DNA of 64,000 nucleotides, taken from contig CBFFRQ010000067.1 of assembly GCA_965644315.1 (NCBI GenBank), forward strand, positions 496,001 through 560,000, in the 5' to 3' direction. This stretch comes from Caecitellus pseudoparvulus. Taxonomy: Eukaryota; Bigyra: Bicosoecida. Made by a program: the position numbers and the translations under genes. Shown here one piece after another: positions 20,548-29,682 of the stretch. The notes beneath the pieces were generated by a model. It did not search any database and was not told the origin of the DNA. It saw nothing but the letters and a program-made list of their open reading frames with translations. The first letter of the stretch is position 1; each line of letters opens with the position of its first letter.

Positions 20548-23283
20548 TCACTGTGCCTTGACGTGCTGCAGGTAGTCGGGGGCAGTGGGCGTAGGTGGCC
20601 TCAGTCCTGGGGCTGTACCCAGTGGCGCAGGCGCCGTGTGCGCTTGGCTCCTGGCCGGGCTTCCGCGAGGAGGGGCAGTCTTGCGCTGCCCTGTGATCAC
20701 GTCGTACTGGGCAGATGCCCCCGCCACCGCTACCGCCCTTGCATGGCGTGCCCCGTAGCTGACCTGGCCAGTCTCAGGATTGAAGACGCCCTGCCGTGCA
20801 CCAGCCGCCAGCCCAGATGTGCGAGCGGCGTGCAGTGGGTCGTCAAGCCGCCCAGCCTTTGCCTCCAACTTCTGCGCTTGGCGCTGGGCTGACTGCTGCA
20901 CGGCAGGGTGCAGGGGCGTGTGGGTGACGATGTCCACTGTCTGCTCGGCTGCTTTTGCAGAGAGTGCCCAAGGCTTGGGCTGCAGGAGCGGCTCAGGCTG
21001 CGCTGCCGCCGGCGCCGTCCGCCTCGTGGTGGGCAGCACGGGGTCTGACGCCAGCAGCGACGCCGCCGCCTCCCCACGCACAGCAGCCAGCGTGTTGCGC
21101 TGTGAGACGGCAGACGTCGACAACAGGCTCTCTGCGCGCTGTTGGGCTGTCTGCGCCTGGCCCTCCAGCACGAAGGGGATGTTGCTGGCTCGCATGGCTG
21201 CCGACCGTTCCTTGCGAGTCTTCGCGGCGGACTCTGCCGGGCTCTGCACGTGCCCTGCGACCGCGGCATCCGCGACCAGCTGCCCATCTGCGCTCCGTGT
21301 GGCGCCTCGTTGCCGCAAGCCCCAATAGGCTGAGTGGGAGGTGACTCCCAGAGATGTCCCAGCCTGCGAAGCCGCGCTCACCGTGGAAGTGGGTGGCGCC
21401 CCCGCCTCACCCCATCCCCCCGCGCCGCTGGAGCGACTCAGGGTGTCTCGCAAGGACTCAGCACCGGCATCTCTCGGGGCATCTGCGCCCATTCCAATGG
21501 AACCAGTGGCGGAGTCACTGCCTTCGCCACGCAGTGACTCCCGCGCACGCTGCCGCCGCACTGCTGCACCGCTGAGCCCTGCAGGCAGTGCGGTCGTGGC
21601 AGGCAGAACACCAGATAGGGCGGGGGGGTGTGATGCTCCTGCCTGTGTCTGAACACCACCTCGCCGGAACACTGTGCGGGGGGCGGCCGCCGCTGCCCGG
21701 GCGACAGCGGAGGGAACCTGTGTCGGTTTCCCAGTGACTCCACCCGAAGCTGTTCCCGGCGTGACGGCTTGCACACCGCCAAGACTCCGCCGCCCAGCTG
21801 GCAACAGCGGGCTGGAAGCACTGCTGGCCATGCTGACCAACGCAGCTGCCGTGTCGCGAGCCGAGGTCGCGCCTCCAGGCACACCTCGATCTTGTGGCCG
21901 GACGGCGTGCCCCACGGCGTTCACTCGGGGGGCAAAGGTCGGCTGTGCAGCTGCGGCGGCCGCCTTCAGCATGAGCGTGTCGTGGGCGTGGTGTGTGGCT
22001 GACTCACGAACCTCCCGATCTCCACTCTCGCGCGGCCCCAGGCTCCGCCCCGTGAGAGGGTCCACACTGGACACCGACCGAGGCCCCAGACTCCGTCCCC
22101 TGCGTGCCTTGTCCCCCTCTCGCTCGGGGTGGTGGTGGAAGATGTCCGAGGCGGGTCGACCACGCACCGCCCCCTTGCCCGAACGGCGAGGCTGCCAGCC
22201 CGCCCCCTGCTTTGCCTGTGCGTCACACCACGCCGCCTGGCGCTGCTGCACAGACACATACCGCTGCACGGCTTCCTCGTGATCCGCACTCGTGCCAGCT
22301 GCCGCACGCTCAGCCGCTGGAAGTGGCAGCTCGTACCCGCTGCCCTGGCTCGAGGCAGCCTGCTGCGCCCACGGGTCGTCTGCGTTGAAGATGTGACTCG
22401 CACGCAGGGCTGACGCCCGTGCCACAGATGCCTTGTTCCGTGCGTCAGCCGTCTTGGCTGCGTGGCGAGCAGCTGCGACCTCTAGCGTCGTGGCTCCTGT
22501 GCCTGTGCCAGCCTTGCTGACCTGTCCTGCGGCAGTGCTGGCGTGCTGCTCGCGCCTGCGTCGTTCCTGGGCGCAAAGTGCATCCCGCTCTGCAGGCGTC
22601 AACTCCATCACATAGCCGTGCTGAAACGGGTCCAAGTGCCTGGGCACTGTGGACTGAGCCTCGCCGTGACTGCCCGCCTCCTCCAGCATCGCAGGGGGCA
22701 GGAGGCCAGAGGGGGCGCCCGCCACTGGCATGGACTTGGCGGGGCTCCCTCCCAGTGGGCGAGTGACCATGGCCGAGGCCCCCGTCGTCCCATGGCTGGC
22801 CTGCTGTGGGCGTTCCAGGGGCTGAGGGGGTGGCAACTTGCGTGCCTCAGCGCGAGCATGCTGATACGCCTCCACTTCCCCTGCATGGGTCCAGCAGGGG
22901 GGGAAACGGGTCGTGAACGCATGCACACAGTCCTCAAGAGAGCAATTTGCCGGTCGCTTACGCTGCCTTTGCTGCTGAGCTTCTAGCTTCTCCTGAGCCG
23001 TGGAGCGAGCTGATGCCGTTTCTGCCGCGACGGCGTCCCGGTCGCGCTGCGACAAGGGAGCCATGTACCCCCCCTTTCCAGCCGAACGCTGCGCCTCCTG
23101 CCCCCATGGGTCCGCCGCACCAAATATGTCGCTGGATCGCATTCGCCGCTCACGCTGCCTCCGCGTCTGCACAGTCTCTGCGTACTGCCCAGGCTCGGCT
23201 GCCGCGGCTGGCGCTGCATCTCGCCCCACAGCATACCCGGCAGCAACCTCCACACCCGCTGACACGCGGGGCTTCGACGACAT
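20548..23283 (-). CDS. Unknown protein with repeated SDIF..DPW / GYxxPLxxxER modules
   Basis: About 911 residues from the ATG at 23283; the frame stays open upstream but that extension looks like leader. I do not recognise the family. The N-terminal half repeats a module: an IF core preceded by RSS or RAS (RMRSSDIFGAADPWGQEA near nt 23140, LRASHIFNADDPWAQQA near 22410, PASDIFHHHPE near 22145, MRASNIPFVLEG near 21190), followed in most copies by a glycine-tyrosine segment (GGYMAPLSQRDRDAVAAE, HGYVMELTPAERDALCAQ, SGYELPLPAAERAA) and a Gln/Arg-rich helix. The rest is Ala/Ser/Thr/Pro-rich. A probable 81-base in-frame intron (22961-22881, GTAAGC...CATGCAG) interrupts the first module; removing it gives about 884 residues. 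No membrane segment. A cytoskeletal or scaffold role is conceivable but not shown. Confidence 0.75.
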   Translation of the reverse strand: MSSKPRVSAGVEVAAGYAVGRDAAPAAAAEPGQYAETVQTRRQRERRMRSSDIFGAADPWGQEAQRSAGKGGYMAPLSQRDRDAVAAETASARSTAQEKLEAQQQRQRKRPANCSLEDCVHAFTTRFPPCWTHAGEVEAYQHARAEARKLPPPQPLERPQQASHGTTGASAMVTRPLGGSPAKSMPVAGAPSGLLPPAMLEEAGSHGEAQSTVPRHLDPFQHGYVMELTPAERDALCAQERRRREQHASTAAGQVSKAGTGTGATTLEVAAARHAAKTADARNKASVARASALRASHIFNADDPWAQQAASSQGSGYELPLPAAERAAAGTSADHEEAVQRYVSVQQRQAAWCDAQAKQGAGWQPRRSGKGAVRGRPASDIFHHHPEREGDKARRGRSLGPRSVSSVDPLTGRSLGPRESGDREVRESATHHAHDTLMLKAAAAAAQPTFAPRVNAVGHAVRPQDRGVPGGATSARDTAAALVSMASSASSPLLPAGRRSLGGVQAVTPGTASGGVTGKPTQVPSAVARAAAAAPRTVFRRGGVQTQAGASHPPALSGVLPATTALPAGLSGAAVRRQRARESLRGEGSDSATGSIGMGADAPRDAGAESLRDTLSRSSGAGGWGEAGAPPTSTVSAASQAGTSLGVTSHSAYWGLRQRGATRSADGQLVADAAVAGHVQSPAESAAKTRKERSAAMRASNIPFVLEGQAQTAQQRAESLLSTSAVSQRNTLAAVRGEAAASLLASDPVLPTTRRTAPAAAQPEPLLQPKPWALSAKAAEQTVDIVTHTPLHPAVQQSAQRQAQKLEAKAGRLDDPLHAARTSGLAAGARQGVFNPETGQVSYGARHARAVAVAGASAQYDVITGQRKTAPPRGSPARSQAHTAPAPLGTAPGLRPPTPTAPDYLQHVKAQ

Positions 23284-23613
23284 TCCCTGCAAATGCAGAT
23301 TGATGCCACGTACTTGAGGGTGTTGCACGTATATTCGTCCTGCTTTTAGGATTCGCGGGGTTTGAAGGCCGGCGCGGACTGCCAAGTCATCACGGCACAG
23401 TGCGCTGCTGCGCAGTGTGTTGAGACCCTGCGGCTCCTGGCTCGCGCCATCAACAATGGAGCACAGAGGTGCTCACATCAATTACATTCTCCGTCACCTG
23501 GGAGCAGGAGCAACCAGCTGAGGGCTTTCCGCTCAGGACTGCATGCGCTCACCTCTGGCACGCCTCAGCAACCGATGCGCTCTGTGGATGGCAGAGGCCA
23601 TGCCGGGTAGAGA
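23284..23613. other. Intergenic region between two minus-strand genes
   Basis: These 330 bases separate the SEL1L-like stop (23614) from the ATG of the next minus-strand gene (23283) and should contain the 3' UTR of the first and promoter of the second. No RNA gene, repeat or long frame with domain signal was seen. Confidence 0.35.
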
Positions 23614-26600
23614 TCAGTCTGAATCGGAGTCAAAGGATTCTGTTGAAACGTCCGAGCTGCTCCCTGAGCTAGACAGCACAGTGCACACCCCGGCACCAGT
23701 GCTACCTCCCTCCAATGAAAGACTGCCTGATCTGCTGTCGTCTCCGAGGCCTTCTCCAACGCCTGACAGTTCTCCTCTCACACCTGTGGCTTGCTCAAGT
23801 GAAGGACTGGCCCCCGTGTTAACTAACTGGGGAGCCCCATCACCCTGCAAGTCAGGCTGCGCAAGGCGGCGGCCCTCGCTCAGCGCGAGGGTGCGAAGGC
23901 AAGCTGAGGCCTCACCTGTGACTGCCCGTCTCGGCTGTGGACTGTCTCCAATAGCGCCAGGTTCGGCTGTAGAGTCGGATACTGTGTTCGCAGGTGGGCG
24001 CCGGCACCACACCAGAACGACAGTAGCAGCCAGGATGGCCAGCGTTCCGGCGGCGGCGAGAAGCGCGACCCAAAGGTAGTGGATGTACACGGTCGGGATC
24101 GAGTGTTTGGCGAGGAGCTGCAGCAACGAGCGACGGGGGTGCAGCAGGCTTGATACGATACTTGCTTGATCGCCCTCCGCAGAATCCTGGGCGTCCGCTG
24201 TGACGTGCTCTTGCGGCACCAATGCCAGGGCGCTTCGAATCCAGCTTGCTGTCCAGCTGTGAGCGAGGTCGTGCACCACCCTCGCATAGCTTGGAGGTGG
24301 CTCCGCTGCCGCTTCGCGTTCCTCTTGACGTTCCCAAGGGTTCCCCTTTGGGTTCGCTGGGTGCTCCTTTGGTTTCAATGCAACCTTCGCCACGGAGTGT
24401 GCTGCAGTGTCGTGAATGCCCGCTGGCGTCCACCAATGCAGGCCTGGAACGAAACTGGCCAGCGTTTGGAGAAATGGAGAAGCTTCGACGGCTCGACGAG
24501 CCTGTAACCTTGCCAAGGCTATGTACACAGGCACGGCATGCGCGAGGCCTGCTGTCACAGGCGCGACCTGCAGCACCTGCTCGTAGTACAGCACCGCCCG
24601 AAGCGGGTCAGGGCGAAGCACTCCCGGCACACCGTGTTCGTACAAGTAGCCCAGGTTGTAGGCAGCTTGCGCGTTGCCGCGCCCCGCCGCGCCTGCAAAG
24701 AGCTGCATGGCCTGTGACACATCCACAGGCAGCCCGCCTCGGCCGAAGAGGTGCATGGTGCCCAATGGAAGCTGCACCTCCACAGCACCAAGGGCGTGCG
24801 CTCGTTCGTACAGCTGCCTGGAGAACGCCGCCTGCAGCCCATCCCAATGATCAGATGAAGGAACTGAGGGTAGCAACTGCAGGTCAGTGGGCTGCCCCAT
24901 GTGAGAAGCCAGGCGGGCCAGGCGGCGATCAAAAAGATACGCTGCGTTGCCATAGCCCGCTTGCAGGCCCAGGTGCGCTGCTTCCAGATACAGCATGGCA
25001 GCTCCAGTGTAATCTCGCAGCAAGTAGCGGTCGAAGGCTGCACGGGGCAGACCTCCCCACTCGCCCATGCCTGCGGCAGCCCGCAGGAACTCAGAGGCGG
25101 TGGCGACGTTGCGAGCTAGGTACCCTTGCCCAGTGTAGTGTTGCTCCCCAATGGCAGTGATTGCATCAAAGTGCCCAAAGTCCTGCGCTGCAACGAGCAT
25201 CAGCTCTGCAGCCGCTGCCTGGTTCACGGGTGTCCCCGTGCCTTGTTGGTGGCATGTGGCAGCGTTGAAGATGGAGTCACCATCCAGTCGCTGGTCAGCA
25301 GCACGTGTGAACAGGTGGAAGGCTTTGGTTTGGTTTTGCTCCACGCCATCTCCGAAATAGTACATGAAGCCAAGCCCATTTAGACCCCTGATGTTGCTGG
25401 CGTTAGCAGCGGCCGAGTAAAGCTGCAGCGCCTGTGAATGGTTCTGAGCAACGCCTTCCCCTTTCAAGTACAGCCCTGCAAGGGCTGACATGGCTTGTGC
25501 GTTCCCCGCACGAGCAGCGATGCCGAAGAAGCGAGCAGCCTGTGCCTGGTCCCGCTGCACGCCCCTGGCTCCCCAGTAGTACAAGTCTGCCATGTTCAAG
25601 GCAGCAGTGGCATCCCCTGCCTCTGCCTGGGCAAGCTGGTACTGAATGAGCTCGTCGTCTTCCCCATGCTGACCTTGCTCGATCCACTCCACAGTGTCCA
25701 TGTTCAGAAGAGCGGTCTCATGAAACGGTTGCTGGCCGCGTTTGTGGAATGCCTCCTTTGCGACGCGGGAGGACAGGAAGAGGTAGAACGCTGCACCCTC
25801 TGCATCCTGCCATGGAACACCAGGTGCATCGTACAAAGCTGCAAGGGCTGTCCACGCTCGAGGCCACCCCAGCATCCCTGCAATGTGCAGGAGCCCAACT
25901 CCTGGCTGCAGCTGGGCTTGTGACCCAGTCGCAACGAGCGCAGCCTCCGCTTCCGCAGCTGCAGTGGGGTGCGCTCCACTCCCTGCATGGGTCATCCAGA
26001 GCATGGCAAGCATGTACGTCGCCTCAGCATGTTTATGGTGAGTAGAAGTCACGCCCAACACCTCCTTTGCCCTTGCCGTGTCCCGTGCTGGGACTTGTGG
26101 TGGCGACGCTGGGGCTGCTGCCGCTTCAACGGTGGCTGATACTGAGTCCAAAAGGCTGCTGGACTTGTCATTGCGTGCATAGAAAGCAGCCCACCGTCGT
26201 GTCTCGTCTTTGCACTGGGCGCGAGGCGGCTGAAGGAGGAGCTTCGACAGTTCAACACAAGCGTCAGGGAGGCCCCAGCCGTCTCCGCACGCCACGGAGA
26301 ACGCGCGCTCCACCATCATCTGATTCACATGGGAGCAATCGGCTCGAAGACTGCGTGCCTCTTCGAAAATTTCCCATGCCTCGCTCTCTGTCAACGGCAT
26401 CCCTGAGCTGGTGGTGGTGCTCGACGTCCACTCCTGCGTCGCTCCCACCACAGCGCCTAAGAGGTCACGCTCGCTGGCCCCAGGCGCATGCCCTGGATCC
26501 AAGAAGGATTCCCTAGACGCTGAAAACAACCATTGGGCCTGCTTGTCAGAGATTGGCTCACTATGCAGGTGAACGCCAGCCATTAGGCAGTGTACGCCAG

Positions 26601-28075
26601 GAGTGCCTGGCATGCTGCCCAGGTGAAGTGGGTGTGTGTTCGCAAGGGGGGGGTCCTTATTCGGAAAGTACACAGACGCTGCAAACTGTCCATTCGTGAA
26701 CACATGCACCTCGTACGATCGCGTGGTGTCGCACCATGTCGGCTGCGTCGCTGCCACGCATGCAGTGTGGTTATACACAGACAAAGTCAGGTGGACCCAC
26801 GTTCGACGTGGCAGGCGCACCGCTGTCTCCAGCCCCACATCCACCTCAGCAGCCGTGGAGAACCGAAGACTCACCAGATAGCCAGAACCTGGTTGATGTG
26901 GCGGGTGCAACCACAGACTTGGTGTGCGCTGCTGGTCCTGCACGGCTCCCTTGAAGATGAGCGGCGCTGGAGCCGAGTCGGAGTCAATGTGAGACACCCA
27001 CACCCACATGGACACGGCCCAGGAGCCACTTCCCCCTTTCTGCATGGAAGGCGGCTGCTGACTGGGGTACAGCGTGACTTCAGCAGCCCCTCCAGCGCTA
27101 AATACAGCCTCGCTGCTCCACCTGCGGGAGAAATCGCGCAGGATTCGTGTGTGACGGCTGGGGCTCTGCACTTCGCAAGCAACACAGACCATGCTGCAGG
27201 CAACGATGACACGGCATCTTCTTCAACGAGCGATCCCCCCGTTGACCCGATGGGAACGACGGAGGGATCGCAGTCTCGAACGTGAACTGCTGCCTCGGCG
27301 CCAAGGCGGCTGCCGTTGCTGTGGAGAAGAGACACGTGGAGGTCTCCTGCATGAAGTGGCCGAGCATGAAGTGTGAGCGTATGTGGTTCTTCCGGTTTGT
27401 GTGAGAGGAACGTATCCTTGTGCGTGACAAGGTTGGCTGTTAGACCCTCCAGGGAAGCCACCTCGGCGCTTGTGTTGCTGCTGCGGTGGAGCACCAGGCG
27501 CGTGGGGGTTTCCCAGCTCACGTGGGACAAGCCCAGCCGTTTGTCGAGGCGGAGGACCGACGAAACATTCAGTGTTGTAAGGTTTTGCCTGCAAAGCGTG
27601 CGAGCAGTGCAAGGATGTTGCTTCCAAGCGCAGGAGCGCAGACGGAAGCTCAAATACCGCACATGGCCGTGCTCGCCGTGAAGTCAAACACCAAGCGGTC
27701 CTCAACCACCATAGCTGAGGCCAAGGCAAGCTTGCACTTTGCACCTGGAGCTCCACCGGCGCACTGCATGGCTGGGCTGTGCAGGAGGTGCGCCATGTCC
27801 CCAAGCACTGGCTGCTCAACCAGCACGCCTGCATTCCCTCGCACAGAAAGGCGCGTCTGAACGGCGAGCGCCTTCGGCAGTGTGGCTTTGATCTCGACCA
27901 CTTCGTACAGGCACACTGAGTCAGGAGCCTCCAAGTGCACTGAAGACCTCAGGGTAGCGCGCTGGACTGCGGAGCTGTCGTCATCGAGTGCGCCAGCTGC
28001 TGCGCTGCAGGCGAGCACCAGAAGCGGTGCGACGACATGGAGATGAAGGCGGCTGCAGATACGCGTGTGACTCAT
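23614..28075 (-). CDS. SEL1L/HRD3-like ER membrane protein with SEL1 repeats
   Basis: Exons 28075-27663, 27588-27190 and 27121-23614 join in phase to 1,439 residues. An N-terminal signal peptide (VVAPLLVLACSAAAGALDD) is followed by a luminal region with several N-glycosylation sequons and a concanavalin/LamG-like segment (SMWVWVSHI, then LIFKGAV, WVHLTLSVYNHT, PLHLGSMPG). The central part holds many SEL1 repeats, such as AALNMADLYYWGARGVQRDQ, AMSALAGLYLKGEGVAQNHS, GLNGLGFMYYFGDGVEQNQT and AAYNLGYLYEHGVPGVLRPD. Near the C-terminus a single membrane helix (LWVALLAAAGTLAILAATVV) is followed by CRR and a Ser/Glu-rich cytosolic tail. Signal peptide, SEL1 arrays and one C-terminal TM is the layout of SEL1L/Hrd3, which presents misfolded ER proteins to the Hrd1 ubiquitin ligase. 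The long cytosolic tail is larger than usual. Confidence 0.88.
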
Positions 28076-28430
28076 GGCTGCAACTGTGCATGTGCGACAT
28101 GACCTGGAGCTGACGGACTGCGAGTTATGTGCCCTTCTGCGCATAGCTTGACAAGCAAGAGGCCGGCGGACCCTCCTATCACAATCTTCTCCAAGCGCTA
28201 AGAGCTCATGCTTAGGGACGCTTGCGTGTTTATGCAAGACGGTGGCTGCACATGTAAAAATAAGGGTGGAAAGGCACCAAAACCATAACCTCACACTACC
28301 TCTACCCATCCCCGTCAGACCTGCGTTCCTGCACTGGCATTTCCTCAGCCAGCGCCTTCAGTGCTGCACGGTCCACCACGCCACCAGCCGCGGCCATCCG
28401 CGTTTCACGGTTGCTCTCACACGCCTCGCC
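28076..28430. other. Divergent intergenic region (SEL1L-like / Rab5)
   Basis: This 355-base stretch lies between the starts of the SEL1L-like gene (minus) and Rab5 (plus). It contains an A-rich patch (TGTAAAAATAAGG near 28253) in otherwise GC-rich sequence. The minus-strand frame is open to 28309, but the signal peptide makes the ATG at 28075 the sensible start. No RNA gene is seen. Confidence 0.4.
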
Positions 28431-29289
28431 ATGGCTGCAGAGCGGAACGTCCTGTCCCGCAAGCTTGTGCTGCTGGGAGACACTGCAGTGGGCAAGTCTT
28501 GCCTGGTTGTTCGCTTTGTGCGGGACGAGGTGCGTGGGCTCGTGGGGAGAGGCGCCGTGTGCCAGAGACCGCGGTGAAACCCCGCGCAAGGGCTGTGCGC
28601 AAGGCCTTGACGCTGCACGCCTCCTGCACGACAAGCACGCGATGTTCACAGTTTTATGACTACCAAGAGCCCACAATTGGTGCCAGCTTCCTGCAGCAGA
28701 GCATCACGCTGGACTATGCCACCATCAAGTTTGAGGTGCGTTGTGGCTCGACTGGCTCGCAGTGCTGCGCCAGTGCGCTCATGGTTCCGTGGCGGATGCC
28801 CGCCTGCGCGAGAGCTGCGCGCCTGTCGCCATTTCCTTAGCATTTGGCACTGCACAGGGGTTCCGCATCTCTTTTCTGGCGCAGATCTGGGACACGGCCG
28901 GGCAGGAGCGGTACCGCAGCCTGGCCCCCATGTACTACCGCGGCGCCGCTGCAGCCGTTGTGGTGTTTGATGTCACAAACAAGGAGACGTTCGAAGGCGC
29001 CAAGACCTGGGTGACAGAGCTGAAGCGCCGCGGCGACTCTGGCGTGGTCATCGCACTGGCAGGCAACAAGTGTGACCTGCCAACTCGCAGCGTGGATTCG
29101 GAGGAGGCTGGCGAGTACGCCAAGTCACAGGGCATTCTGTACATGGAGGTGAGCGCCAAGACGAACAAGAACATCAAGGAGCTGTTTGTGTCCATTGCCA
29201 ACGCCCTGCCACGCAACACTGCCGCTGACAAATCCGACCTCGTGGACATGATGGCCACTGATGACAAGAAGAAGAAGGGCTGCTGCTGA
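28431..29289 (+). CDS. RAB5: Rab5-family small GTPase
   Basis: Exons 28431-28529, 28652-28735 and 28885-29289 (all phase 0; both donors GTGCGT) encode 195 residues. It controls early endosome fusion and trafficking when GTP-bound. G-box motifs are complete: P-loop GDTAVGKS, switch I EPTIGASFL with the conserved Thr, switch II WDTAGQERYRSLAPMYYRG with the catalytic Gln, NKCD and SAK. The LAPMYYRGA and PTIGA(A/S)F signatures distinguish Rab5 from Rab7 and Rab11. The C-terminus KKKKGCC is a dual-cysteine geranylgeranylation site behind a polybasic stretch. One intron falls just before switch I and another just before the WDTAGQ motif. The start context is GCC-ATG-G. Confidence 0.96.
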
Positions 29290-29682
29290 GGCAGCCCCTT
29301 GCGGAGGCCTACGTGGCATGCTGCTGCTCCAAGCAGCTGCCCTCTAGCCGTGTGGCACAGGCAGCTGCCACACGCAAGGTTTCTGGCACGGCCGCTGCTG
29401 ATGTGCCGATGCCATGCGCCGCCGGGGCCCGCTCACTCGCCGTGAGCCTTGCCAGCGCGTGAATAAGCTTGCATTCTGTGTGGAGGTTGCAATGCATGCT
29501 CCGTCCGAGCGGAAGAGTATGGTGGCCGGTGCATGCCCCCCTTGCCAAGGCACGTTATGCCGTGGCCGCTGGGCAGCGGCATTTCGCTCCACCGGGCACT
29601 ATCCACCGTCACAAGCCCCTACATTCACATCAGTGCTCATGCACTGCAGGCACGTGTACCCGCCACCTGCCAACGATTCACC
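29290..29682. other. Intergenic region, Rab5 3' end to GRP94 5' end
   Basis: These 393 bases hold the Rab5 3' UTR and the GRP94 promoter. An ER-chaperone gene could be expected to carry stress elements, but I see no obvious canonical ERSE. No RNA gene or repeat. Confidence 0.35.
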
